A stretch of DNA of 52,989 nucleotides from CAWULT01 sp963923455 (GCA_963923455.1 CAWULT010000020.1:1-52989); one strand, 5' to 3'. Counted from the first letter of the stretch, positions 1 to 7,480 are shown. The notes: generated by a model not told the origin, from the sequence alone. Made by a program: numbers and translations.

Positions 1-134
1 GTCTGGATGACGCCGCCCGGCCGCGCGCCCGCCTCGAGCACGACGACGTCACGGCCACGCTTCCGCAGCTCGTAGGCGGTTGCCAGGCCCGCGATGCCGC
101 CGCCGACGATGACGACATCGACCCGGTCGCGCAT
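1..134 (-). CDS. Protoporphyrinogen oxidase / FAD-dependent amine-oxidase family, N-terminal part (cut by window edge)
   Basis: Only the first 44 codons are inside the window. They encode a Rossmann FAD-binding start: VVIVGGGIAGLATA (GxGxxG dinucleotide-binding loop), then an acidic residue after the second strand (VVVLEAG) and the ARPGG loop typical of the amine-oxidase / protoporphyrinogen oxidase family. The gene lies 15 bases downstream of hemE on the same strand, so HemY/HemG-type oxidation of protoporphyrinogen IX in heme synthesis is the most likely role. That assignment rests on context: carotenoid desaturases and other amine oxidases begin the same way. The ATG at 134 is the only start that fits the glycine loop. 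The rest of the gene lies beyond base 1. Confidence 0.7.
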   Translation of the reverse strand, partial: MRDRVDVVIVGGGIAGLATAYELRKRGRDVVVLEAGARPGGVIQ

Positions 135-149
135 GCTCGCGAGGGCCCC

Positions 150-1184
150 CTAGGCGTCGCGTCGCGACGCGGCGTGCACGTGGTGGGCGAGCAGCTGCAC
201 GTGCTCGACCGGCGTGGACGGAAGCAGGCCGTGTCCGAGGTTGAAGACGTGACCGGGACGACCGCCGACCCGGGCCAGGACGTCGTCGGCCGCGCGGAGC
301 ATCCGCGCCGGCGGCCCGAGGAGCAGCGTCGGATCGAGGTTGCCCTGGATGGCCCGGTCGTGCCCGATGCGGTCCCACGCCTCGTCGATGGGAATGCGCC
401 AGTCCGCGCCGATCACGTCGCCGCCCGCCTCGCGTATTTCGGCGAGCATCATCGCCGTGCCGGTGCCGAAGTGGATCGTGGGCACGCGGCCCGCGATGGC
501 CGCGAAGATCCGCTGCGAGTGGGGCAGCGCGAACTCCCGGTAGTCGGCCGCGTTCAACGTGCCGACCCACGAGTCGAAGATCTGGATCGCGTCGACGCCC
601 GCGTCGACCTGGGCGACCACGTACTCGCTCACGACGGTGGCGAGCAGGTCGCACAGCCGGTGCCAGGCTTCCGGGTGGCCGTACATCAGGGCCTTGGTCT
701 TGGCGAAGTTGTTCGAGTGGCCGCCCTCGATCGCATACGACGCCAGCGTGAACGGGGCGCCGGCGAACCCGATGAGCGGCACCCGGCCGTCCAGCTCGTG
801 CTGGATCTGGCGGATCGCGACCAGCACGTACGACAGGGCCTCGCGTGGGTCGAAGCGGCGGAGGCGGTCGATGTCGTGCGGGTCACCGATGGGGCGCTCG
901 ATCTGCGGGCCCTCGCCCTTGATGAAGTCGAACGGCAGGCCGAGGGGCTCGAGCGGCAGCAGCAGATCCGAGAACAGGATCGCCGCATCGAGGTCGATTC
1001 GCCGGAGCGGCTGCATCGTGACCTCGGTCGCGAGGTCCGGCGTCCGGCAGATCTCGAGGAGCGAATGCCGCTCGCGCAGCGCGCGGTACTCGGCCATGTA
1101 CCGGCCGGCCTGCCGCATGAACCAGACGGGAGTTGCGTCCACCGGCTGGCGCCGGCAGGCGTTCAGGAACCGGTGCGCGCTCAC
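150..1184 (-). CDS. hemE: Uroporphyrinogen decarboxylase
   Basis: Cytoplasmic enzyme that decarboxylates the four acetate side chains of uroporphyrinogen III to give coproporphyrinogen III in heme biosynthesis. Both family signatures are visible: WFMRQAGRYMAEYR near the N-terminus (substrate-binding arginines) and GFAGAPFTLASY in the middle. QIFDSWVG, HFGTG, GADWR and the C-terminal FNLGHGLLP also match the family. The product is 344 residues, the normal size. The frame is open further upstream, but I chose the GTG at 1184 because it gives SAHRFLNACRR, a usual HemE N-terminus, and overlaps the upstream stop as GTGA. That implies translational coupling to the receiver protein before it. The oxidase gene follows after 15 bases, so this is a heme operon. 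Confidence 0.95.
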   Translation of the reverse strand: MSAHRFLNACRRQPVDATPVWFMRQAGRYMAEYRALRERHSLLEICRTPDLATEVTMQPLRRIDLDAAILFSDLLLPLEPLGLPFDFIKGEGPQIERPIGDPHDIDRLRRFDPREALSYVLVAIRQIQHELDGRVPLIGFAGAPFTLASYAIEGGHSNNFAKTKALMYGHPEAWHRLCDLLATVVSEYVVAQVDAGVDAIQIFDSWVGTLNAADYREFALPHSQRIFAAIAGRVPTIHFGTGTAMMLAEIREAGGDVIGADWRIPIDEAWDRIGHDRAIQGNLDPTLLLGPPARMLRAADDVLARVGGRPGHVFNLGHGLLPSTPVEHVQLLAHHVHAASRRDA

Positions 1185-1576
1185 GACCCGCCGAGCAGCT
1201 CGCGGGCCAGCGTCACCAGTTCGTCGAGCCACAGCGGCTTGAACCGCAGCTCGGCGTTGAGCGACTGGATCTCGGCCACCTGGGCGTCCTCGAGGTAGTA
1301 GTCGCCCGTGACGATGGCCACCGGAGTGCGCCTCAGCTCGTTGACCTCCCGCAAGGCGCGCAGGAACTGCAGCCCGCTCGTGATGGGCATCCGCAGGTCC
1401 AGGATCACGGCATGGGGGCTGTGCGTGCGGGCCAGCTCGAGGCCCTCCTGAGCCGAGAGAGCCGCCCAGACCTCGTAGCCCTCGAGGCGAAGCATACGCG
1501 AAAGCGTGTCGGTGACGCTGATGTCGTCGTCGACGATCAGGACTCGGGCGGCGGGTTTCGGCTGTGGAAGCGCCAC
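1181..1576 (-). CDS. Stand-alone response regulator receiver domain protein
   Basis: A single CheY-like receiver domain of 131 residues with no output domain. The acidic pocket D16-D17-D18 (VLIVDDD), phospho-acceptor D60 (AVILDLRMP), the hydroxyl residue in IVTGD and the switch lysine in FKPLW are all present, so it should be phosphorylatable. No histidine kinase is in the window. It overlaps hemE by four bases and is the first gene of that operon. The start is a GTG without a clear Shine-Dalgarno sequence; a GACAAT hexamer lies six bases upstream (1583-1588, minus strand) and could be the -10 of a leaderless transcript. Its partner and output cannot be told from sequence. Confidence 0.9.
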   Translation of the reverse strand: MALPQPKPAARVLIVDDDISVTDTLSRMLRLEGYEVWAALSAQEGLELARTHSPHAVILDLRMPITSGLQFLRALREVNELRRTPVAIVTGDYYLEDAQVAEIQSLNAELRFKPLWLDELVTLARELLGGS

Positions 1577-1631
1577 CGGAACATTGTCGGCGGCAGGGCC
1601 CTGCCCGTCAAGGAGTTCCGAGCGGGATTCG

Positions 1632-1640
1632 TGCTATATT
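1632..1640 (+). promoter_or_regulatory. Extended -10 promoter element for the 1704 gene
   Basis: TGC followed by TATATT lies about 60 bases before the TTG start at 1704. The TG dinucleotide one base before the hexamer is the extended -10 signature, and no good -35 hexamer is seen. The transcript would carry a leader of roughly 55-60 bases containing the GGAGG at 1694-1698. Confidence 0.5.
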
Positions 1641-1703
1641 CAGCCGGTTTGCCGCGGGCGTCCTCGGCCTTCTCCCTAAGCTGTACTCGCGTCGGAGGTT
1701 GTA

Positions 1704-2366
1704 TTGAGCCCTATCCTCGTGCGGCCTGTGCGCGAGCAGCTCGAGCACGATCGGATCATCCGTCTGCTGCAAGCCAAGTACAAGAGAAAGTTCGACGTCG
1801 CCATTAACCCCGGCCACATGCAGGCGGCACCCGTCGGCACGAGCCCGGCGGTCTGGTATCCGGACCTCGTGCTCACCTCCACCGAACGGGGCAAGAAGCT
1901 CTCCGGTGTCGTCGAGGTCGAGACGATCGAGTCGGTCAACAACCTCGAGGCGATGTCCCAGTGGGCCGCCTTCTCCCGGCTCAAGGCCGAGTTCCACCTC
2001 TACGTGCCCGCGGTCTGCATCGACAGCGCGAAGCGCCTCATGAGTGACCTGCAGATCGCGGCGGCCGAACTCTGGGCCTATCACGTGATCGGCGACCAGA
2101 TCCGTTTCACGTTGATGCAGCGGTCGCAGCCGGCCCCGGCCAAGGCCGCGCCGAAGGCGATGGCGGCCGCGCCCAAGGCGGCCAGAGCGGCGGAACCGGA
2201 GCGCCGCCGCGTGGCGCCGACGACCAGGGCCACCGCGAAGCCGGCTGCCAAGGCCGGCGCCCGGCGCCCGGCAGCGAGGAAGGCCGCGAGCCCGGCCAGA
2301 CCCGCGTCGAAGTCCACCGCCAAGAAGGCTGCCCGTCCCGCCGCCAAGGCGCAGAAGCGCCGGTAA
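1704..2366 (+). CDS. Unassigned protein: possible PD-(D/E)XK-type nuclease domain with a Lys/Ala/Pro-rich tail
   Basis: 220 residues. The start is TTG, chosen because GGAGG lies five bases upstream. Residues 1-140 have a helix-strand-strand-helix-strand pattern: helix 8-27, strand with P53-D54 (YPDLVLTS), strand with E71-V-E73 (GVVEVET), helix 78-94, strand 97-105 (FHLYVPAV). This resembles the PD-(D/E)XK nuclease core with the last lysine replaced by glutamate; the D54/E71/E73 spacing equals that of Asp94/Glu111/Glu113 in BamHI. Residues 145-220 are an Ala/Lys/Pro/Arg-rich, probably disordered tail like histone H1, suited to nucleic-acid binding. The nuclease assignment is inference from motif spacing only. 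The next gene, also unassigned, starts 12 bases downstream. Confidence 0.7.
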   Translation: MSPILVRPVREQLEHDRIIRLLQAKYKRKFDVAINPGHMQAAPVGTSPAVWYPDLVLTSTERGKKLSGVVEVETIESVNNLEAMSQWAAFSRLKAEFHLYVPAVCIDSAKRLMSDLQIAAAELWAYHVIGDQIRFTLMQRSQPAPAKAAPKAMAAAPKAARAAEPERRRVAPTTRATAKPAAKAGARRPAARKAASPARPASKSTAKKAARPAAKAQKRR

Positions 2367-2378
2367 GAAGCGTTCCAC

Positions 2379-3134
2379 GTGCCGTTCCTTCGTGTGATCC
2401 GCGACAAGCGCGGGTACGAGACCTCGTACCTGATGGACTGGTATCGCGACGGCGCCCGCCAGCGGTCGAGGATTCTCTTCGTCTTCCGGACACCGAGCGG
2501 CGTCCGCGTTGGCCGGGAGAGCTTCACGCCCGAGGTGATGCGGCAGATCGAGGCGCAGCATCCGCACGTCGCCTTCGACTGGCGCGCGATCGCGGCGGAG
2601 CAGCAGGTGATCGAATCCGCCCCGGAGCCGCGGCGTCGGCGGGTCAGGACCGGGGAGGACATCCCCGCCGCCCGGCCCGACCGGGCGGAGGAGACGGTCA
2701 AGCCCGAGCCGAAGGTCCTTCCGGCCCCACGGCCCGCGATTCCGTCGACGATCGAGGGGGCGACCCCGCAGGAGCAGATCGGGTACCTGAACCACTGGTA
2801 TCCCATCCTGCGCGAACGGATCCAACTGCGCTCGTCGGATCCGGCCCGCCAGGAGGCGCTCTTCGCGCTCGCGGAACGCCTCAACCCGGCCGCCTGGACC
2901 GATGCCGAGGAGATCTCGACGGGGCTCGCGCAGGCTGCCGAGGCGCTCGAGCGGCTGTCGCTGGTGTTCGCCCGCCGGCGCCGGCGGGCACGGCGCCGGC
3001 CGGCTGGCGAGGCCGAGGGCGCGCCGTCGGCGGATGGCCTCTCCCCCCAGGAGCCGGAAACGGCGTCACCCGACGAAGGCGACGGGGAGCCGGGAGAGCC
3101 GCCGGATTGGCCCGAAGGGCCGGGGGACTCCTGA
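2379..3134 (+). CDS. Unassigned protein, second gene of the 1704-3745 group
   Basis: 251 residues from a GTG start. I do not recognise the family. Residues 1-75 form a compact-looking domain with alternating strands (FLRVIRDKRGYETSYLMDWY, then RSRILFVFRTPSGVRVGRE) and a helix (TPEVMRQIEAQH). Residues 76-125 are a Pro/Arg/Glu-rich linker. Residues 128-200 look helical (EQIGYLNHWYPILRERIQL; EALFALAERLNPAAW). A run of arginines (RRRRRARRR) follows, then an acidic Pro-rich C-terminus. No signal peptide or membrane segment is visible. The basic patch suggests nucleic-acid or membrane contact. It lies between the putative nuclease-like gene and the VTT protein, whose ATG overlaps this stop by one base (TGATG). 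Confidence 0.7.
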   Translation: MPFLRVIRDKRGYETSYLMDWYRDGARQRSRILFVFRTPSGVRVGRESFTPEVMRQIEAQHPHVAFDWRAIAAEQQVIESAPEPRRRRVRTGEDIPAARPDRAEETVKPEPKVLPAPRPAIPSTIEGATPQEQIGYLNHWYPILRERIQLRSSDPARQEALFALAERLNPAAWTDAEEISTGLAQAAEALERLSLVFARRRRRARRRPAGEAEGAPSADGLSPQEPETASPDEGDGEPGEPPDWPEGPGDS

Positions 3135-3745
3135 TGGGGTGGCTGGAAACGGTGCTGCACGCCGTGTCGGCCCCCGGGTGGTGGGGGGCCGCGGTGTTCG
3201 TCGTGGCCTACGTCGTCGCGTCGGTCACGCTGGCCCCGGCGTTTCTGCTGACCGTTGCCGCGGGCGCCGTGTTCGGACTCTGGCAGGGCACCATCCTGGT
3301 CTTCGTCGGTGCGCTCCTGGGGGCGTCGGCCGTCTTCGCCGTGGCGGCCCCGCTCGGACGGACGCGCTGGATGGGCTGGGTGACGCGGCAGACGCACGTG
3401 TCGGCCGTCCGCGCCGCCGTGGCGGCCGAGGGCCTGTGGATCATGTTCCTGCTCCGGCTTTCGCCGCTCGTCCCGTTCGTCCTGCTGAACTACGCGCTGG
3501 CGCTCAGCGGTGTCCGCTACCGCCACTATGTCGTGACGTCGGTCGGGATGCTGCCCGCGATCGTGATGTACGTCTACTACGGCAAGGTCGTCGGAGACGT
3601 GGCGGTGGTGGCGGCGGGCGTCTCGCCGCCTCGCGGGCCGGCGTACTACGCGCTGCTGGCGGCCGGCCTGGTCGCGACCGTCGTGGCCGCGCAGCTCGTC
3701 ACCCGGGCGGCCAGGCGGGCCGTCGAAGCCAGCAGGGCGGTCTGA
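3134..3745 (+). CDS. VTT/SNARE-associated (TVP38/TMEM64) family membrane protein
   Basis: 203-residue integral membrane protein with about five or six hydrophobic segments. The VTT-domain core is clear: FLLRLSPLVPFVLLNYALAL, then the glycine-rich VTSVGMLPAIVMYVYYG re-entrant region. Family members are implicated in lipid scrambling and envelope maintenance; the exact substrate here is unknown. The ATG at 3134 was chosen because it overlaps the stop of the preceding gene as TGATG and removes a non-hydrophobic extension. The gene ends six bases before the convergent rpiB stop. Confidence 0.85.
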   Translation: MGWLETVLHAVSAPGWWGAAVFVVAYVVASVTLAPAFLLTVAAGAVFGLWQGTILVFVGALLGASAVFAVAAPLGRTRWMGWVTRQTHVSAVRAAVAAEGLWIMFLLRLSPLVPFVLLNYALALSGVRYRHYVVTSVGMLPAIVMYVYYGKVVGDVAVVAAGVSPPRGPAYYALLAAGLVATVVAAQLVTRAARRAVEASRAV

Positions 3746-3751
3746 CCGGCC

Positions 3752-4210
3752 TCAGACGACCGGGGTGAATCGCCGCTCGATGGCCAGCACCTTGTCCAGT
3801 CGGCGCTGGTGCCGCGCCTCCCCGGAAAACCGAGCGGCCAGGAACGACGTCACAATCTCCTGAGCCAGGGCAGAGCCGACGATCCGGGCGCCGATGCAGA
3901 GCACGTTCATGTCGTCGTGCTCGACGGCCTGATGGGCAGTGTAGGTATCGTGGCAGACGGCGGCGCGCACGCCCGGGAACTTGTTGGCGGCAATGGATAC
4001 TCCGGCGCCGCTGCCGCAGACGATGATGCCCCGGGCGGCCCGGCCCTCCCGGATGGCCGTGGCGACGGCCTCGGCCGAGTCGGGGTAGTCCACCGGGTCG
4101 GTGGAGTTGGTGCCGCAGTCGAGGACCTGGTGTCCGAGTTGGGCCAGGAACGGCGCCAGGTGCGCCTTGAGTTCGTAGCCGGCGTGATCCGCGCCGAGGG
4201 CGAGTGTCAT
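3752..4210 (-). CDS. rpiB: Ribose-5-phosphate isomerase B (RpiB/LacAB family)
   Basis: Interconverts ribose 5-phosphate and ribulose 5-phosphate in the non-oxidative pentose phosphate pathway. The 152-residue length is standard. Diagnostic motifs are LGADHAGYELK at the N-terminus, VDYPDSAEAVA, the active-site loop IIVCGSGAGVSIAANK with catalytic C65, and VCHDTYTAHQAVEHDDMNVLCIGARIVG, which carries the ring-opening and phosphate-binding residues. The C-terminal ARHQRRLDKVLAIE is also typical. The gene is divergent from the von Willebrand-type gene at 4239, and its start lies inside that gene's promoter region. Confidence 0.95.
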   Translation of the reverse strand: MTLALGADHAGYELKAHLAPFLAQLGHQVLDCGTNSTDPVDYPDSAEAVATAIREGRAARGIIVCGSGAGVSIAANKFPGVRAAVCHDTYTAHQAVEHDDMNVLCIGARIVGSALAQEIVTSFLAARFSGEARHQRRLDKVLAIERRFTPVV

Positions 4211-4220
4211 GAATGAAGAC

Positions 4221-4229
4221 TGCTATAAT
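4221..4229 (+). promoter_or_regulatory. Extended -10 promoter (TGC-TATAAT) for the 4239 gene
   Basis: A perfect TATAAT preceded by TGC. Only nine bases separate the hexamer from the ATG at 4239, so the transcript would be leaderless or nearly so. This excludes the in-frame ATG at 4209, which lies upstream of the promoter. No convincing -35 is seen. Confidence 0.65.
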
Positions 4230-4238
4230 TCAGGGTCT

Positions 4239-5510
4239 ATGCGCAACACCGCCAAGCTCCTGGCCGCGGGCGTCCTCGGCCTGCTGGTCGTCGGCGTGGT
4301 GTTCCTGGCTCCGGCCGGCCTGGGCGCTCAGGGGCAGGCGCCGGCACCCGCGCCCGGCCAGCCGACGTTCAGGGTGGCCGTCGACCTGGTGACGACCGAT
4401 CTGATCGTGCGTGATTCGAAGACCGATCAGTTCGTCGCGGATCTGAAGCCGGGCGAGCTGGAGATCTACGAAGACGGCGTCAGGCAGGACATCTCGTCGC
4501 TGGTGCTCGTGCACGGCGGCAAGGTCTACAACCAGCAGAGCCCGCCGCCGGCGCCAGTGCAGGAGGGCATCATCCTCCCGCGCAACCGGCCCACCAATGA
4601 CGCGGCCGGCCGCGTGTTCCTGCTGTTCATCGACGACCTGCACCTCGACTTCCGCAGCACGCCGCGCACGCGGGATCTCATCAAGAAGATGCTGAAGAGC
4701 CTCATCCACGAGGGTGACATGTTCGGCATCGTGACGACGGGGACGTCGTCGATCTCCCAGCAGCTCACGTACGACCGTCAGATTCTGGACTCGGCGGTCT
4801 CCCGCATCACGGGCAACGCCCTGAAGGCCCAGGAAATCATCCAGGGCAGCCAGGGAGCGAACGGTCCGACGGAACTGCGCCACCGCGCGCACGTGGCCTT
4901 CTCGACGGCCTACGACCTGATGAAGAATCTCGAGAAGCTGCAGAATCGCCGCAAGGCGGTGATCTACGTGAGCAGCGGCTACGACTTCAATCCATTCGAG
5001 AAGGGCCGGCTCGACGAGACGGCCAGGCGGATGAACATCGAGAACGCGCAGGATCTCGAGACCGACCCCTTCTACCGCAACCAGCAGAGCAGCCAGGCGC
5101 TGGCCGAGGGTGACCTGATTCGCGAGCTGGCGGAACTGACCCGCGCGGCCAACCGCGCCAACGCCACGCTCTACACGATCGACCCGCGGGGCCTGATCGC
5201 CGGCCAGGACCTCGACGACGAGGTCGACACGGCGGACTGGAACGAATACGTGCGGGAGACGCAGAGCAGCCTCCGCGTGCTCGCCGAACAGACTGGCGGC
5301 ATCGCGGTAGTCAACCAGAACGACTTCGACAAGGCACTCAAGAAGATCGACGCCGAAACCAGCGACTACTACGTGCTCGGCTACTACTCCAAGAACCCGG
5401 ACCCGCTGCGCCGGACCCGCAAGATCGAGGTCAAGTCGGCCAGGGCCGGCGTCAGCGTCTGGTCGCGGACGTCCTACTCGCTGCGCCCGCTGCCTGGCGG
5501 TCAGCGCTGA
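4239..5510 (+). CDS. Secreted VWFA-related Acidobacterial domain protein
   Basis: 423 residues. An N-terminal hydrophobic segment (residues 8-30, ending LGAQGQA) looks like a signal peptide. It is followed by the family's opening strand region (FRVAVDLVTTDLIVRDS, then LKPGELEIYEDGVRQDI) and a von Willebrand A-like fold (VFLLFIDDLHLDF; DMFGIVTTG; KAVIYVSSGYDF; ANATLYTIDPRGL). This arrangement is that of the VWA-related domain expanded in Acidobacteriota (TIGR03436 type). The metal site is not a canonical DxSxS: the first loop reads DDLHLD. The last part (SDYYVLGYYSKNPDPLRRTRKIEVKS) matches the conserved end. Function is unknown; an extracytoplasmic binding or assembly role is likely. The start was set by the TATAAT nine bases upstream. 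Confidence 0.88.
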   Translation: MRNTAKLLAAGVLGLLVVGVVFLAPAGLGAQGQAPAPAPGQPTFRVAVDLVTTDLIVRDSKTDQFVADLKPGELEIYEDGVRQDISSLVLVHGGKVYNQQSPPPAPVQEGIILPRNRPTNDAAGRVFLLFIDDLHLDFRSTPRTRDLIKKMLKSLIHEGDMFGIVTTGTSSISQQLTYDRQILDSAVSRITGNALKAQEIIQGSQGANGPTELRHRAHVAFSTAYDLMKNLEKLQNRRKAVIYVSSGYDFNPFEKGRLDETARRMNIENAQDLETDPFYRNQQSSQALAEGDLIRELAELTRAANRANATLYTIDPRGLIAGQDLDDEVDTADWNEYVRETQSSLRVLAEQTGGIAVVNQNDFDKALKKIDAETSDYYVLGYYSKNPDPLRRTRKIEVKSARAGVSVWSRTSYSLRPLPGGQR

Positions 5511-5520
5511 CGTCGTTCAT

Positions 5521-5544
5521 GGCGCGGACCGCCCGGTCCGCGCC
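5521..5544. terminator. Bidirectional terminator hairpin between convergent genes
   Basis: A perfect 10-bp inverted repeat, ggcgcggacc / ggtccgcgcc, with a four-base loop. It lies between the stop at 5510 and the convergent LysR stop at 5552. Neither side has a U-tract, so it may act with Rho or protect 3' ends. Confidence 0.65.
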
Positions 5545-5551
5545 GCTCCCG

Positions 5552-6472
5552 TCATCCCAGATGTGATGGACGGCTGGCCGCCTCGAGTCGTGGCCTGACC
5601 GTGTCGAACACGCGCATGACCTCGGAGATCGTGCGTGGGAGCTTGCTCATCTTCGGGTAGAGCCAGCCCGTCTGGCGCACGAGGGAGTGGCCGGCGATTC
5701 GGCTGCAGACCAGCTGGCCGTTCCGCACGTCGGCCGCGGCGGCCTGCCACGGGATGATGCTGATGCCGAGGCCGTTGCGGACCATCGCCTTGATGATCTC
5801 GACGTTCTCGGTCTCCATGACGATGTCGGACTCGATCCGTTCGCGGGTGAAGAACCCGTCGACGATCCGGCGAGTGATCGAACCGGATTCGAACAGGATG
5901 AAGGGCTGCTTGTGGAGGTCGCCGGGCTCGATCGGCTGCTTCTGCGCCAGCGGATGCCCGGGGTAGGTCACGAGCAGCAGTTCCTCCTGCAGCACCGGCA
6001 CCGACACGAGGTCCGAGGCTTCGACCGGGAGGGTCACCAGTCCGATGTCTCCGGCGCCCGAACGCAGCAGCGCCATGGAGCGGTCGGCGCTCCCGACCGT
6101 GATCTTCAGGTCCAGGTTGGGATGCAGGCGCCGCACCTCGGCCAGCAAGGTCGGAAAGACGTAGAGGCACACCGTCATCCCGCCGACCAGCCTCATCGTT
6201 CCGCGCAGGGATTCGCGCGTGTCACTGATCGCCGACACCGTATCCTGGAGGTCCTGGAAGACGCGGTGGCTCAGCTGCAGCAACGACTCGCCGGCTGGCG
6301 TGATGCGGATGCGGCGGCCGATGCGGTGGAAGACCGGCTCGCCGAGTTCTTCCTCGAGCAACAGCACCTGGCGGCTGATTGCGGACTGCGACACGTGCAG
6401 CTTGTTGCCGGCTGCCGTGAACGACCCCGTGTCCGCGATCGCGCGGATGATTTCGAGCTGTCGCAGGTCCAT
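5552..6472 (-). CDS. LysR-family transcriptional regulator
   Basis: 306 residues. The N-terminal winged helix-turn-helix (about residues 1-60: LRQLEIIRAIADTGSFTAAG, then LHVSQSAISRQVLLLEEELG) is followed by a LysR substrate-binding domain (about 90-300: MRLVGGMTVCLYVFPTLLAEV, SGAGDIGLVTLPVE, LLVTYPGHPLA, GLGISIIPW). The effector and targets are unknown. Neighbours do not suggest a regulon: a DNA methyltransferase upstream and the convergent VWA protein. The ATG at 6472 gives the usual N-terminus. A TATACT five bases before it suggests a leaderless mRNA, so the longer reading from 6505 is unlikely. Confidence 0.92.
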   Translation of the reverse strand: MDLRQLEIIRAIADTGSFTAAGNKLHVSQSAISRQVLLLEEELGEPVFHRIGRRIRITPAGESLLQLSHRVFQDLQDTVSAISDTRESLRGTMRLVGGMTVCLYVFPTLLAEVRRLHPNLDLKITVGSADRSMALLRSGAGDIGLVTLPVEASDLVSVPVLQEELLLVTYPGHPLAQKQPIEPGDLHKQPFILFESGSITRRIVDGFFTRERIESDIVMETENVEIIKAMVRNGLGISIIPWQAAAADVRNGQLVCSRIAGHSLVRQTGWLYPKMSKLPRTISEVMRVFDTVRPRLEAASRPSHLG

Positions 6473-6477
6473 GCTCA

Positions 6478-6483
6478 AGTATA
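6478..6483 (-). promoter_or_regulatory. TATACT -10 box, leaderless start of the LysR gene
   Basis: TATACT on the minus strand ends five bases before the ATG at 6472, and no Shine-Dalgarno sequence lies between. Transcription would begin at or next to the A of the start codon. Confidence 0.5.
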
Positions 6484-6550
6484 TGTGCGCAGCGCATGGA
6501 TTCAAGGCGACCCATGCGACCGCGGCTGGGGCACCGCGACGACGGCGGCG

Positions 6551-7459
6551 TCAGGTGGTCGGCGTACGGCGCCGGCGACGGGCCGCCGGGGCTGGCGGCG
6601 ACAAGGCATCGCGCGTGCGGGCGGCGGCCTCCACCAGGTAGCCCTCGTCGAGTTCGATGCCGACGAAGTCCACGCCCAGCCCCGCACATGCCACGGCCGT
6701 CGACCCCAGCCCGAGGAACGGGTCGACCACCAGCCTGGTCCGGCTGACGCCGTGCAACCGCACGCACATCTCGGGTAGGCGAGGCGGGAACGTGGCCGGA
6801 TGCGGGCGGTCTCGATCGCGGCTCTGAATGGTGGTGTACGGGATGAACCAGGTGTTGCCGCGGCACCGCACGCCGCTGCCGGCCGCCTGCCACCGTCCAA
6901 CGTTCGACTCGTCCTGGTAGCGGACTCCAACCGCCAGGCGATCGATCGGCGTCCGGCCCGACGGCGTGAAGTGGAAGATGAATTCGTGGCAGTCGTTCAC
7001 GTACCGTCGGCTGTTGATCGGCTTGTAGTGCCCCACGGCCAGGTCGCTCGCGAGGGCCGCGCGTGCTCCGGCATCCGCCTTTTCGATGGCAATCGACTTG
7101 ATCCAGTGGATCGTGTTCTGGAGCCGCAAGTGCGGGCGCGCCGCCAGCGCAATGTCGATCGCCGTCCACGGGTCGGTCGGCTTGGCACCCACGTTGAGGA
7201 ACAGCGAGCCCTCGGGGGCGAGGGCGCGGGCCGCGAGCGAGACCCACTGGCTGGTCCAGGTCAGGTAATCCGCCCGGGGCATCGTGTCGTCGTACGACCG
7301 GTACGCGATGCCCAGGTTGTAGGGCGGAGAGGTCACGATGACGTCGACGCTGCCGGGGGCGAGCGCGGCGAGCACGTCGAGGCAGTCGGCCAGGTAGAAG
7401 CGGAGGGACGAAGGCCCGTTGGCGAGGCTGGTATGGGGTGTCGGAAGGGGCGGCACCAC
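6551..7459 (-). CDS. Solitary DNA methyltransferase, beta class (N4-cytosine or N6-adenine)
   Basis: 302 residues. Catalytic motif IV, T43-SPPYN, precedes motif I (D246-PFLGLGSTAVA), the beta-class order; motif X-like HPATFPPRLPEMCVRL precedes motif I. SPPY is common in N4-cytosine enzymes but also occurs in N6-adenine ones, so the base is not settled. The region 100-215 would hold target recognition. No restriction endonuclease gene is adjacent, which suggests a regulatory or orphan methylase. The C-terminus is a short Arg-rich tail. The start is a GTG preceded by TACAAT at five bases and no Shine-Dalgarno sequence. The target sequence cannot be read from the gene. Confidence 0.9.
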   Translation of the reverse strand: MVPPLPTPHTSLANGPSSLRFYLADCLDVLAALAPGSVDVIVTSPPYNLGIAYRSYDDTMPRADYLTWTSQWVSLAARALAPEGSLFLNVGAKPTDPWTAIDIALAARPHLRLQNTIHWIKSIAIEKADAGARAALASDLAVGHYKPINSRRYVNDCHEFIFHFTPSGRTPIDRLAVGVRYQDESNVGRWQAAGSGVRCRGNTWFIPYTTIQSRDRDRPHPATFPPRLPEMCVRLHGVSRTRLVVDPFLGLGSTAVACAGLGVDFVGIELDEGYLVEAAARTRDALSPPAPAARRRRRTPTT

Positions 7460-7464
7460 CAGTG

Positions 7465-7470
7465 ATTGTA
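7465..7470 (-). promoter_or_regulatory. TACAAT -10 box, leaderless start of the DNA methyltransferase gene
   Basis: TACAAT on the minus strand ends five bases before the GTG at 7459 and no ribosome binding site is present. The spacing matches the other putative leaderless starts in this window. Confidence 0.5.
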
Positions 7471-7480
7471 CCGTGGCGAC

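Noticed and set aside
4209..4238. An upstream ATG for the VWA protein
   Set aside because: It lies before the TATAAT at 4224-4229, so the transcript would not contain it.
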